From Verrucomicrobiota bacterium (GTDB lineage: Bacteria > Verrucomicrobiota > Verrucomicrobiia > Limisphaerales > UBA9464), in assembly GCA_947471985.1 (NCBI GenBank), contig CANIZL010000074.1, positions 1-34,194 of the forward strand: 34,194 nucleotides of DNA. The letters are read 5' to 3'. The position numbers and the translations under genes were made by a program. Position 1 is the first letter of the stretch. Every line of letters begins with the position of its first letter. This document shows positions 15,483 to 23,677 of the stretch, in pieces. The notes below the pieces were generated by a model. That model searched no databases. It was given only the letters and a program-made list of their open reading frames with translations, and was not told the origin of the DNA.

Positions 15483-16750
15483 AAGGGGTTGTCCCTACCA
15501 TTCTGCTCGCGTGGCTGGGCACGACGTTTGTGGTGACGGCGCAGGAGAGCGTCCGGACCCTCGCGGGACGGGCCGCGGAAACGGGCGCGCAGAATGGCCC
15601 CGGAGCGATCAGTCGCTTCAACGATCCCGCCGGTCTGGCCGTGGATGCCGCGGGCATCCTCTATGTCGCCGACTCCGCCAATCACTGCGTGCGGCGCATT
15701 GGCCTCGACGGCCTCGTGACCACGGTGATCGGCCGGGCTGGCGAGGCCGGTGCCGCGGATGGCACCACGGTGACCGCCCGTCTGGATTCGCCCTCGGCGG
15801 TGGCGGTGGGAGCGGACGGAACGTTGTTTATCGCTGACACCGGCAACCACACACTCCGACGATTTCGTCAGGGGCTACTCACCACGCTGGCCGGTGTGGC
15901 GGGCGATCCCGGTCCCACCAATGGCGTTCCCGGTACCGCCCGGTTCAATACCCCTTTAGGCCTGGCGGTCACCACCGCCGGAGACGTGTGGGTGGCGGAT
16001 TCCGGGAATCATTCGATCCGACGCGTCTCGCCCGCCGGAGTGGTGGAGACGTTGGCGGGCGCGTCCGGGGAGTGGGGTGCTGTGGACGGAACGGGCAGTT
16101 CGGCGCGCTTCAATGGTCCGGTCGGCGTCGCCCTCGCGGCCGACGGAGCTCTGGTGGTCGCAGATTCTCTGAACCACGCCGTGCGAGCCGTAACGCCCGC
16201 GGGGGTCGTAACCACAATTGCCGGTCAACTGGGCTCCGACGGTTGGCAGGACGGTCCGGTCACCGTCGCCCGCTTCTGCCAACCGGCCGAACTTCAATTC
16301 GATGCCTTCGGAAATCTCTTCGTCGTGGACGCTTTTTATCACCGGCTCCGCCGGCTCGATACCAAGGGTCTGGTGACCACCGTCGCCGGACATGTGGGTG
16401 AGGAAGGCAGCGCGGACGGAGCGAATGGACGCGCCCGCTTTTTCAATCCTTACGGCGTGGCGGTCCGCCCGAACGGCGCGGTGGTCGTGAGCGACACCTA
16501 TAATGCCACCGTGCGGGAAGTGATTCCGCCCTTCCAGCAGGGCTTGGTCCGCCACCCGGAAGGGCCCGTGCTCCACTGGGAATCGGTGGTGGGTCTGACG
16601 TATCAAGTGATGCAGTCCACGGAACTGGGCGGGCCGTGGCAGCCCCTCACCGCCCCACGGGTCGCGACGGGACGCATCTCGCAGTGGCCGATGGCCGGCT
16701 TCGGAACCACCTCGGGTTCGACTTGGCTGCGGGTGCAACGGGCGGAATAG
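15479..16750 (+). CDS. Secreted NHL-repeat beta-propeller protein
   Basis: A 423-residue protein whose ATG overlaps the cytochrome stop (ATGA), showing coupling. The signal peptide is at the N-terminus (VVPTILLAWLGTTFVVTAQ). About six NHL repeats follow, each with a pattern like FNDPAGLAVDAAGILYVADS plus VTTVIGRAGEAGAADG, at about residues 35-350; they would close a six-bladed propeller. The last 75 residues (WESVVGLTYQVMQSTELGG) form a small beta domain I associate with secreted verrucomicrobial proteins. NHL propellers usually bind proteins or RNA or act as scaffolds. Here an outer-surface or periplasmic scaffold for the decaheme protein is plausible. No catalytic residues are evident. Confidence 0.88.
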   Translation: MKGVVPTILLAWLGTTFVVTAQESVRTLAGRAAETGAQNGPGAISRFNDPAGLAVDAAGILYVADSANHCVRRIGLDGLVTTVIGRAGEAGAADGTTVTARLDSPSAVAVGADGTLFIADTGNHTLRRFRQGLLTTLAGVAGDPGPTNGVPGTARFNTPLGLAVTTAGDVWVADSGNHSIRRVSPAGVVETLAGASGEWGAVDGTGSSARFNGPVGVALAADGALVVADSLNHAVRAVTPAGVVTTIAGQLGSDGWQDGPVTVARFCQPAELQFDAFGNLFVVDAFYHRLRRLDTKGLVTTVAGHVGEEGSADGANGRARFFNPYGVAVRPNGAVVVSDTYNATVREVIPPFQQGLVRHPEGPVLHWESVVGLTYQVMQSTELGGPWQPLTAPRVATGRISQWPMAGFGTTSGSTWLRVQRAE

Positions 16751-16807
16751 AACTACGGCCACCGCGGGCGCCCCACACCCGCCGCGGCGCATTCGATCCA
16801 ACCGGCG

Positions 16808-17137
16808 TCAATCGAGGTGAAAGACCTCTTCCATCGTGGTCCACCATTCGCCGGGCTGACGATCCGTCCGCGGAACCTGCAACGGCTCCGTGACCGCCCA
16901 CCATTCCCGCATCCGGGGCGCATCGGCGAGCACCTGCATCCGGGAAGCGAATTCCTCCTCGGGCCCGACGTATTCGAAATAGGAAAACAGCATTCCATCG
17001 TGGTGGTAGATGGAAAAATTCTGCAATCCCGCGGTGTGAATGGCGCCCTCGATTTCCGGCCAGAGCTTTACGTGGATGCGTCGGTACTCGTCCAAACAAC
17101 CGGGCCGCAAACCCAGGGTCATGCCTAAGCGTTTCAT
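16808..17137 (-). CDS. rhaM: L-rhamnose mutarotase
   Basis: A 109-residue protein, close to the usual 104. It interconverts alpha and beta anomers of L-rhamnose so that rhamnose isomerase gets its substrate. Family landmarks are MTLGLRPGCLDEYRRIHVKLWPEI with the catalytic-type His, then NFSIYHHDGMLFSYFEYVG, and the C-terminal WWTTMEEVFHLD. The start at 17137 (MKRLG) is chosen; an internal ATG before TLGL (17122) would also fit the family start. The gene stands alone: no rhamnose kinase, isomerase or transporter is nearby, so it probably serves a distant pathway. It is convergent with the NHL gene, 57 bases apart. Confidence 0.93.
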   Translation of the reverse strand: MKRLGMTLGLRPGCLDEYRRIHVKLWPEIEGAIHTAGLQNFSIYHHDGMLFSYFEYVGPEEEFASRMQVLADAPRMREWWAVTEPLQVPRTDRQPGEWWTTMEEVFHLD

Positions 17138-17613
17138 GTCGTCGTTGGTCCTAACCCGATCCTCGCAGGCGAAACCGGTGACTGGCAATCCGGCATCGCG
17201 CTTCCGCGGCTGAGGGAAGGCAAACGCCGGGTTCCGGGAATATCCGCGTGAATTTATCCTCAGCGCGCCCGTCTGGCCCTTTGTTGTTATGAGCCGCCGT
17301 CTTTGGCCATTAATTCTCCTCACTGCTGTCCTGGCGGTTACCGCATTGGTACGAACGTTGCAGTCGGAGAATCAGCGGTCGCGGTTGATGATCGGCCAGG
17401 ATCCGGTCGATGAAGTGGCCTCATCCCGGCGATAAATTTCCTCCCGATCCGGTGACTGGCGGGTGTCGGAGAGGGTGTCGAAGCTGATGGTGGGAGGGTT
17501 TTGCCATGAAATTCCCCGTGCGGACGGCGGAACAGCTTGGTCGAAGTTTGCAAATCCGGGCTTGCTCTGGTGGTTTGGCCCCATAGTGTTCCGAAGATTT
17601 CACGAAATCCTTT
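17138..17613. other. Intergenic stretch with one small ORF and no other recognised feature
   Basis: This 476-base gap separates the divergent rhaM and lipoprotein genes. The only element with some support is the 48-codon membrane ORF at 17289-17435. Between 17436 and 17613 I see no clear promoter match, hairpin or RNA gene. Promoters of both flanking genes must lie here. Confidence 0.5.
17289..17435 (+). CDS. Possible small membrane protein, 48 aa
   Basis: ATG 17289 opens a 48-codon frame ending TAA at 17433-17435. Residues 6-22 (WPLILLTAVLAVTALVR) make one hydrophobic helix preceded by Arg-Arg, with a polar tail, so it reads as a single-pass or signal-anchored small protein. There is no Shine-Dalgarno sequence, but most genes here lack one. 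No family is recognised. It could be chance coding in an intergenic region; conservation would decide. Confidence 0.33.
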   Translation: MSRRLWPLILLTAVLAVTALVRTLQSENQRSRLMIGQDPVDEVASSRR

Positions 17614-18039
17614 ATGCGTTCTCATCTGTTGCCTATCGCAGCCGTGACCCTCGTGGCCGCCGTTTTGACCGGCTGCACTGCCGCCGAGAAGAAACTCGGT
17701 CGCGGTATTAACAATTTCACGGAGCCAACCCGAATGGGCGAATTTCAGCGCTCGTACGAGCAGGCGGTGCTGTTTGATGGCCCCGGCTCTGGAACCGCCG
17801 GCATCATCCGGGGCGTCAACCGCACCATCGGCCGTACGGTCACTGGCGCGTTTGAAATCATCACGTTCCCGATCCCGAGCGATCCCTACGTGATGCCGAA
17901 CACTCTGGTCCACACCGACGCCTACACGCCGCGGCGCCACTCGGCCACGGTCATGGGTCAGGATTCCAAGATGGGCTTCGATGCGTCCAGTGACGTCGCC
18001 CCGTGGTTCCCGGGCAGCCGTTTCAGCGTCTTCGAATAA
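17614..18039 (+). CDS. Exosortase-system-associated lipoprotein, TIGR04073-like
   Basis: A 141-residue protein with a lipoprotein signal: hydrophobic AAVTLVAAVLTGC with the lipobox LTGC, cleaved before Cys21. The mature part has KKLGRGINNFTEP, GIIRGVNRTIGRTVTGAFEI and ITFPIPSDPYVMP, matching the family known as 'exosortase system-associated protein, TIGR04073' (LGRG-N, RG-RT-GR-GA-E, TFP-P). The function is unknown; the family occurs with PEP-CTERM/exosortase sorting systems, and no exosortase or PEP-CTERM protein is in this window. Transcription ends at a strong terminator 18 bases past the stop. Confidence 0.8.
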   Translation: MRSHLLPIAAVTLVAAVLTGCTAAEKKLGRGINNFTEPTRMGEFQRSYEQAVLFDGPGSGTAGIIRGVNRTIGRTVTGAFEIITFPIPSDPYVMPNTLVHTDAYTPRRHSATVMGQDSKMGFDASSDVAPWFPGSRFSVFE

Positions 18040-18057
18040 GCGGCTCACGCCCCTTAC

Positions 18058-18094
18058 AAACGCGCCCGCCAATCCGGAGGGCGCGTTTTTCTTT
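18058..18094 (+). terminator. Rho-independent terminator after the TIGR04073 lipoprotein gene
   Basis: A perfect 10-bp stem (aaacgcgccc at 18058-18067, gggcgcgttt at 18079-18088) with an 11-base loop runs into tttttcttt. It ends only 6 bases before the ATG of ispE, so the ispE leader overlaps it. Confidence 0.88.
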
Positions 18095-18100
18095 GTCGCC

Positions 18101-18979
18101 ATGCTCCGCCGCGAATCGCCCTGCAAGATCAATCTCCTGCTCAACATCCTGGGCCGGCGACCGGATGGTTTCCACGAACTGGAGACCCTGTTCCATCACG
18201 TTCCGCTGACGGATGAACTTCGTTTTGCACGCGCCGAGGCCGAGGTGGTGCTGACGTGCAACGATCCCGCCCTGCCGGTGGACGGCACCAATCTGGTGCA
18301 CCGGGCGGCCACGCGATTTCTGGCGGCGGCCGGTTTGGAGGGAGCGGGCGTGCGCCTGCATCTGGAAAAACGACTCCCGCTCGCGGCCGGTTTGGGCGGC
18401 GGATCCGCCAATGCCGCGCACACGCTGCTGGGACTCAACGAACTTTTCGGTCACCCGCTCAGCGCCGAGGTGCTGGACACCCTGGCCGCCGGGCTGGGGT
18501 CCGATGTGAATTTTTTCCTGCAGGACCGGCCGGCACTGGCCACGGGTCGCGGGGAGCAAGTGATCTCCCTGGAACCGTTTGCCGCTTTGAAAGGCACCGG
18601 GATCCTGCTCGTCCACCCGGGATTCGGCGTCGCCACACCCTGGGCGTTCGCCGAGTTGAAGAAATATCCGGCCGCATTGGCGGGACGACCCGGCCGCGCC
18701 GCGGAACTCGCCGAGCTGCTGCGGCAGGGCGATCTGACCGCCGCGGGAAACGCCCTGTACAACTCACTCGAGGCTCCGGTCCTGGACAAATATCCGGTCC
18801 TCCGGCTCTATCAGGAGTTTTTCCGCCGCCACGGGGCTTGGGGCTCATTAATGAGCGGGAGCGGTTCCACTACCTTTGCCCTGTTTGCCACCCCGGACGC
18901 CGCCCAGGCAGCCGTCGAGCCGTTTCAACGAGAATTTGGGCCGGCCGGCTGGCTGCGGACGACGGCTCTGACGTCCTGA
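18101..18979 (+). CDS. ispE: 4-diphosphocytidyl-2-C-methyl-D-erythritol kinase
   Basis: A 292-residue GHMP kinase, normal in length. It phosphorylates CDP-methylerythritol in the MEP route to isopentenyl diphosphate. Visible landmarks are the N-terminal CKINLLLNILGRRPDGFHEL with the catalytic Lys, the ATP-binding glycine loop LPLAAGLGGGSANAA, GSDVNFFLQ with the active-site Asp, and the C-terminal LMSGSGSTTFALF motif. ATG 18101 is chosen because the family begins here; the longer open frame runs through a terminator. No ribosome-binding site precedes it. It is convergent with squalene-hopene cyclase, the downstream consumer of the isoprenoids it helps to make, 27 bases away. Confidence 0.95.
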   Translation: MLRRESPCKINLLLNILGRRPDGFHELETLFHHVPLTDELRFARAEAEVVLTCNDPALPVDGTNLVHRAATRFLAAAGLEGAGVRLHLEKRLPLAAGLGGGSANAAHTLLGLNELFGHPLSAEVLDTLAAGLGSDVNFFLQDRPALATGRGEQVISLEPFAALKGTGILLVHPGFGVATPWAFAELKKYPAALAGRPGRAAELAELLRQGDLTAAGNALYNSLEAPVLDKYPVLRLYQEFFRRHGAWGSLMSGSGSTTFALFATPDAAQAAVEPFQREFGPAGWLRTTALTS

Positions 18980-19006
18980 CGAGCGAAACTCCCACGGCGG
19001 TCCGGC

Positions 19007-20989
19007 TTACGCCAGCACGGCCCCGGCGGCCTGGCCCAGGATCATCCGACGGTAGGTCGCCATGGCCAAAAGGGGCCAGGCGTTCCGGTACATGTCGTAT
19101 TTCAGATAGAAGACGCGGGGAAAACCGGTGCCCGTGATCTCTTCCTCGGTCCAGGAGCCGTCGGCGTTCTGGTTCTTGACCAGCCAGTCCACGCCCCGTT
19201 GCAGGGCCTGGTCCTGCAGATCGCCCATGGCACACAAACCCATGACGGCCCAGGCCGTTTGGGACGGCGTGGCCGGTCCCGCGCCCTTGAACACCGGGTC
19301 ATCGTAGGTATTGCAGCGTTCGCCCCAGCCGCCATCGGGCAGCTGCACGCTGCGCAACCAATCCGCCCCACGGCGCAACCAGGCTTCCTGCATATCCCAA
19401 CCCAGCGCCTTCATCCCGCGCAAAACCTGCCAGGTCCCGTAAATGTAATTCACGCCCCAACGACCGTACCAGGAGCCATCGTCCTCCTGCTGGGAGCGCA
19501 GGTATTCAATCCCCCGCACAATCTGGGGATGGCTCCGATCCCAACCCTCGTATCCCAGCAACTCCAGAATCCGCGCCGTAATGTCGGCGCATTCCGGGTC
19601 CAGCATCGCGTTGTGGTCGGCAAACGGCACCTTCTCCAAAATCGATTTCGTGCAGTCCTTGTCGAAGGCCGCCCAGCCGCCATCCCGGCACTGGAAGGTC
19701 ATCATCCACTTGATGGCCCGATCCCGGCACTCGTTGCGCCGGGCGGGCGGGTTCGTCGCGGTATGCCGCAGCGCCAGGATCACCATCGCGGTGTCATCCA
19801 CGTCGGGATTCCACTTGTTCGCGAATTCAAAAACCCAACCGGAGGCATCGACAGGCGACGGGTTCTTATGAATCCAGTCACCCCGGAAACGGATCTCGCG
19901 ATCCATGATCCAATCGGCGGACCGCTGGAGTTTTGGATGAGCCTCGGGCACGCCGGATTCCCGGAGGCAAATGTGCACGATGGCGGAGTCCCACACCGGC
20001 GAGAAGCACGGTTCGATCCGGACGGAATCCGGCTCGAAATGCATGAGCTTCTGCAACTCATAATGCGCCCGGACCACCTGCGGATGATCGTCCGGATACC
20101 CGAGGGCAATCAACGCGATCAGGGCATTGAGCATGGCGGGGAAAATCGCCGCCAGACCATCACTGCCCTCAAACCGTTCCAACATCCAGGCCTCCGCCCG
20201 CTTGAGGGCGCGGGGACGAAAGGGATGCAGCCCCGAACGCGCGACGGCTTCCGCCACCTTGTGCAGGCGATCCAGCCAGAGGAACGCATTCCGCACGGAG
20301 AAATCGAAGTACCGCGGACGCAGCGCCTCGTCGAGTTCGAACTTCCCCTGGGGATACAGCTCGTCCAGATGGATGTCCTTGCTGAGCTTACGGGTCGGCC
20401 GGAAATGGTTGATGATCGCGAGCGGGATGAGCATGGCGCGCGACCAGTTGCTCATTTCCCAAAAGTTGACGTGGAACCATTTGCCGATGAGCAGGACCTC
20501 GCACGGGATGGTGGGGACGTGATTCCAGCCCACCAGGCCGATGAGGGCGAGGTAGAGCTTGGAGAACGTGTTCATCCGGGGCACGCCGCCGAGGGCGTTC
20601 ACCATGGCCCGCGCCTGGAGCATGCGCGGCTCGTTTACCGGCACGCCGGCCAGCTTCAAGGCCAGGTAGGCCTTGATGGTGGCATTCACCTCGGCCGGAC
20701 CATTCGGGTAGATGTTCCAGCCGCCATCGGCCAGCTGCTTGCCGAAGATATGGTTGATCGACTTGCGTTCGAACTCAGCATCGACCTTCCCCCACCAATG
20801 ATAGAAAACCACCATGTCCGCCACGAGGGTGACGTCCACGAGCAGCTCGCCGACCCAATAGCCTTCGGGCTTTTGTTCGGAGAGGAGATAATCCTGGGAC
20901 CGCTGGATGGCGGCCTCCAACGGGGCGAAACCGGGAGCGGTTTCCGACCCGCGAGCGCTCATCAGCCGGTCCGCGACAACCTGCGACAT
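19007..20989 (-). CDS. shc: Squalene-hopene cyclase
   Basis: A 660-residue triterpene cyclase that folds squalene into hopene or hopanol at the membrane. The catalytic acid motif DVDD (DXDD class) is at residues 396-399. QW repeats are scattered through it: KQLADGGWNIYP, CRDGGWAAFDKD, EDDGSWYGRWGVNYIYGTW, LPDGGWGE and NADGSWTEEE. The family C-terminus YDMYRNAWPLLAMATYRR is complete. ATG 20989 is chosen; a GTG at 21043, one base after the rimO stop, would add 18 residues. The gene follows rimO at short distance and is probably cotranscribed with it. Hopanoids are expected in this organism. No hpn cluster genes are adjacent, so hopanoid tailoring must be encoded elsewhere. Confidence 0.96.
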   Translation of the reverse strand: MSQVVADRLMSARGSETAPGFAPLEAAIQRSQDYLLSEQKPEGYWVGELLVDVTLVADMVVFYHWWGKVDAEFERKSINHIFGKQLADGGWNIYPNGPAEVNATIKAYLALKLAGVPVNEPRMLQARAMVNALGGVPRMNTFSKLYLALIGLVGWNHVPTIPCEVLLIGKWFHVNFWEMSNWSRAMLIPLAIINHFRPTRKLSKDIHLDELYPQGKFELDEALRPRYFDFSVRNAFLWLDRLHKVAEAVARSGLHPFRPRALKRAEAWMLERFEGSDGLAAIFPAMLNALIALIALGYPDDHPQVVRAHYELQKLMHFEPDSVRIEPCFSPVWDSAIVHICLRESGVPEAHPKLQRSADWIMDREIRFRGDWIHKNPSPVDASGWVFEFANKWNPDVDDTAMVILALRHTATNPPARRNECRDRAIKWMMTFQCRDGGWAAFDKDCTKSILEKVPFADHNAMLDPECADITARILELLGYEGWDRSHPQIVRGIEYLRSQQEDDGSWYGRWGVNYIYGTWQVLRGMKALGWDMQEAWLRRGADWLRSVQLPDGGWGERCNTYDDPVFKGAGPATPSQTAWAVMGLCAMGDLQDQALQRGVDWLVKNQNADGSWTEEEITGTGFPRVFYLKYDMYRNAWPLLAMATYRRMILGQAAGAVLA

Positions 20990-21044
20990 AGGGCGGAGAA
21001 TGCCGTGCGGGTGGGGAGCAGCAAGGGGTTTTGGCACCGCCACC

Positions 21045-22802
21045 TTAGCTCAGCGGTTCCGCAATCAGGTCGTAATCGGTGTGCCCGATGATCCGGACCC
21101 GGGCGAACTCGCCGATCGGCAGCTTGCCCCGCAGGTACACCCGGCCGTCAATGTCCGGCGCGTCCGCCTCACCCCGGGCGATGAGATACTTCCCCTTGGT
21201 ACCGAGCACACTGTTCCCGGAATCGTCGCCGCGAATGAGTCCGTGTTCCCAGGAACTCACGTTGGCCTTCTGCAACTCCTTCGCCGAAGCCTCGCCCTCC
21301 ACGAGGACCTGAAGTGTTCGTCCGACAAACGATTCACTCACCGACTTGGCCACGGCATGTTGGGCCGCCATCGCCTGTTCCCGCCGCTTCTGCCGCGTCG
21401 CCGGCGCCAACTGTTTCTCCATGCGTCCGGCCACGGTTCCGTCCTCCTTGGAATACGAAAAAATCCCCAGCCGCTCGAATCGGGTCTCCGTGATGAAATC
21501 CGTCAACGTATCAAAGTGGGCCTTGGTTTCACCTGGAAAACCCACAATGAACGTGGTGCGAATGGCAATGCCCGGAATGCCGGCCCGGATCTTGGCGATG
21601 AGATCCCGGATGTATTGTCCGCTCGTCTCACGCCGCATCCGCGCCAGCATCTCATCGTGGATATGCTGCAAGGGCATGTCCACATAGCGGGCGACCTTGG
21701 GACATTCCGCGATGGTGCGGATCAATTCGTCGGTCCAATGCGCCGGATGCGTGTAGAGCAAGCGGATCCAGAAATTGCCCGGCAACGCATTCAACTCGCG
21801 CAGCAGCGAACACAGCGTGGTCGCATCCGCCGCCAACGCCCGCGTCGCCGCCTTGAACTTTTCCGGCGAGGCAATCGCCCGCGAGTGATTGGGCCGGAGA
21901 TCCAGACCGTAATAGGTGGAATCCTGCGAAATCAGGTTCAACTCCTTCACCCCGTCGGCAATCAACGCCCGCGCCTCTGCGACCACATCCGATTGCGTCC
22001 GACTGCGATGCGTCCCGCGCATCCGCGGGATGATGCAGAAGCTGCAGGTATGATTGCAGCCCTCGGCGATCTTGACGTACGCAAAGTGTTTGGGCGTAAG
22101 CCGGAATCGCGGGGTTTCGAAGGCCGGAATGTAATTCGGCCGCAACGTCACATTGACGCTCGGCGCGTCCGCCTCCGCTTTCAGCTGGAGAACCTGCTTG
22201 GTCTGGCCGAACTTCGACGTCCCCCGGACAGTCTCCTCGTGGTCGTGCTCCGGACCGGCTTCCCGATCAATCTCCGCCAACCGGGCCTTCACCGCCGAGC
22301 GACCCGTCGGCTTCGATACCGGCACGGCGATCCGGGCGGCCCGTTTGGCGATGGCCAGGTCGACCAATTGGCCCACCTGTTCCACCTGATCAATGCCCAT
22401 GAAGACATCGACTTCCGGCATCAATTTGGGCAATTCCTCACGAAACCGTTGCGGCAGACAGCCGGAAACAATCAACGCCTGCCCGGGACGAACCCGACCC
22501 CGCAGCGCCGAATGCTCCAGAATGGTGTCCACGGACTCCTCTTGGGCGGCATCGATGAACGAGCACGTATTGACGATCACCGCATCCGCCTGGCTGGCGT
22601 CGTTAACGATCTCGACCCCTTCCTTAAGCAGGGAACCGAGCATGATCTCGGCATCCACGAGATTCTTGGCACAACCCAGGGAGACGATGCCCACCCGGCG
22701 CCGGGTGTTTCCCGGATCGGTGGGGCTGGCGACGGCAGATTTACTCACAGCCAACGAACTTAGCCCGAGGCCGGCCGCCGGAAAGGAGGGATGTGCAAAC
22801 AT
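21045..22802 (-). CDS. rimO: Ribosomal protein S12 methylthiotransferase RimO
   Basis: A 585-residue radical SAM enzyme that adds a methylthio group to Asp of ribosomal protein S12. The N-terminal UPF0004 domain has Cys in SLGCAKNLVDAE, NTCSFIDAA and SGCLPQRF for the second iron-sulfur cluster. The radical SAM triad is in EGCNHTCSFCIIPRMRG, MPLQHI follows, and a TRAM-like RNA-binding end closes it. GCAKNLVDAE favours RimO over MiaB. It is about 130-140 residues longer than typical RimO. The extra sequence is a linker before the radical SAM domain (GPEHDHEETVRGTSKFGQTK) and an insert (NHSRAIASPEKFKAATRAL). ATG 22802 is used; a GTG at 22748 is also possible and would avoid crowding the divergent gene. 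Confidence 0.95.
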   Translation of the reverse strand: MFAHPSFPAAGLGLSSLAVSKSAVASPTDPGNTRRRVGIVSLGCAKNLVDAEIMLGSLLKEGVEIVNDASQADAVIVNTCSFIDAAQEESVDTILEHSALRGRVRPGQALIVSGCLPQRFREELPKLMPEVDVFMGIDQVEQVGQLVDLAIAKRAARIAVPVSKPTGRSAVKARLAEIDREAGPEHDHEETVRGTSKFGQTKQVLQLKAEADAPSVNVTLRPNYIPAFETPRFRLTPKHFAYVKIAEGCNHTCSFCIIPRMRGTHRSRTQSDVVAEARALIADGVKELNLISQDSTYYGLDLRPNHSRAIASPEKFKAATRALAADATTLCSLLRELNALPGNFWIRLLYTHPAHWTDELIRTIAECPKVARYVDMPLQHIHDEMLARMRRETSGQYIRDLIAKIRAGIPGIAIRTTFIVGFPGETKAHFDTLTDFITETRFERLGIFSYSKEDGTVAGRMEKQLAPATRQKRREQAMAAQHAVAKSVSESFVGRTLQVLVEGEASAKELQKANVSSWEHGLIRGDDSGNSVLGTKGKYLIARGEADAPDIDGRVYLRGKLPIGEFARVRIIGHTDYDLIAEPLS

Positions 22803-22880
22803 TGCGATTCCCCAGCGAGATCCGGTCAATCGCCATTTCCTGCGCGAGGATTGGGCGCGGTTCCGGTCCAATTGCGCGTG

Positions 22881-23561
22881 ATGACTCCGGCATTGCCCGT
22901 GGGACCGATCCCCGTAGCTTCCGCGCCAGTGGATATTGCGCCGTCACACACCGCCCGTCGGGCGAATCTGGAAGACCTCCCGGGCCTGCTCTCGCTCTGG
23001 GAGAAATGCCACCTTCCCGGGACGCAGTTGGAAAAGTTCCTCACCGAATTCCAGGTCGTCACTTCGCCGGAAGGCCAATTGATCGGCGCGATCGGGCTCC
23101 AGATCGACGGCGACGAGGCCCTCATCCACAGCGAGGCGCTGGAGTCCGAGGTGGACGGCGACGAATGCCGACTCGCCTTGTGGACGCGCATGCAGATCGT
23201 TTTGCGGAACCAGGGGGTGCAGCGGGTGTGGACGCTGGAGGATGCGGACTATTGGCAGGGTGTTTTCCAACCCGCCGATCCACGGGAGGCCGCCTCCCTG
23301 CGGGCGGCCTTTGCCGATCCGACGGCCAGTTGGATGATGATCCGCCTGCTGGATGACGCCCGGGTGCACAAGTTGGTGAGCGAACAGGTCCTGCTGCGGG
23401 GCGGCTCGCTGGATGGGGATCGCGAGGCCTTCGCCGAAACCATCCGCCGCGCCCGCATCTTCGCCTACAGCATTGCCACGGTGGTCATTCTGCTGTTGGT
23501 GGCCTTCGCCGTCTACCTGTTGGTCCACCGCGAAGCCCTGCAGCGCGCCATCCGTCACTAA
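22881..23561 (+). CDS. GNAT-like acyltransferase fold protein with C-terminal membrane anchor
   Basis: A 226-residue protein from ATG 22881. Residues about 20-160 read like a GNAT acetyltransferase: a first helix with DLPGLLSLWEKCHLPG, central strands GQLIGAIGLQIDGDEALIHS, and RLALWTRMQIVLRNQGVQRVWTL. The classical acetyl-CoA loop (R/Q-x-x-G-x-G/A) is not clear, so activity is uncertain. The last 50 residues contain one hydrophobic helix (FAYSIATVVILLLVAFAVYLLV) that would anchor it with the catalytic part in the cytoplasm. An upstream ATG at 22791 immediately follows gaaaggaggg; it would add 30 residues, but the spacing is too short for normal initiation. The gene is divergent from rimO. The substrate is unknown. 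Confidence 0.68.
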   Translation: MTPALPVGPIPVASAPVDIAPSHTARRANLEDLPGLLSLWEKCHLPGTQLEKFLTEFQVVTSPEGQLIGAIGLQIDGDEALIHSEALESEVDGDECRLALWTRMQIVLRNQGVQRVWTLEDADYWQGVFQPADPREAASLRAAFADPTASWMMIRLLDDARVHKLVSEQVLLRGGSLDGDREAFAETIRRARIFAYSIATVVILLLVAFAVYLLVHREALQRAIRH

Positions 23562-23677
23562 CTTCTTCCCACCCTTCGGGGCCATCGACCGGCCCCGGAA
23601 CCCCACCGTGAACAACTCGCGGTGAATTGCGCTTTTCCTCCGCGCCCCACCCGCTAACTCCCCCGCTCGCTCCGCTG

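Noticed and set aside
17338-18147. 269-codon minus-strand open frame
   Set aside because: It covers the antisense of the TIGR04073 lipoprotein gene and its terminator; the lipoprotein has a lipobox and family motifs.
19199-21091. 630-codon plus-strand open frame
   Set aside because: It is exactly antisense to squalene-hopene cyclase, whose motifs are intact; the translation has no recognisable domain.
20907-22763. 618-codon plus-strand open frame
   Set aside because: It is antisense to rimO, which has all its cysteine motifs. The frame is a composition artefact.
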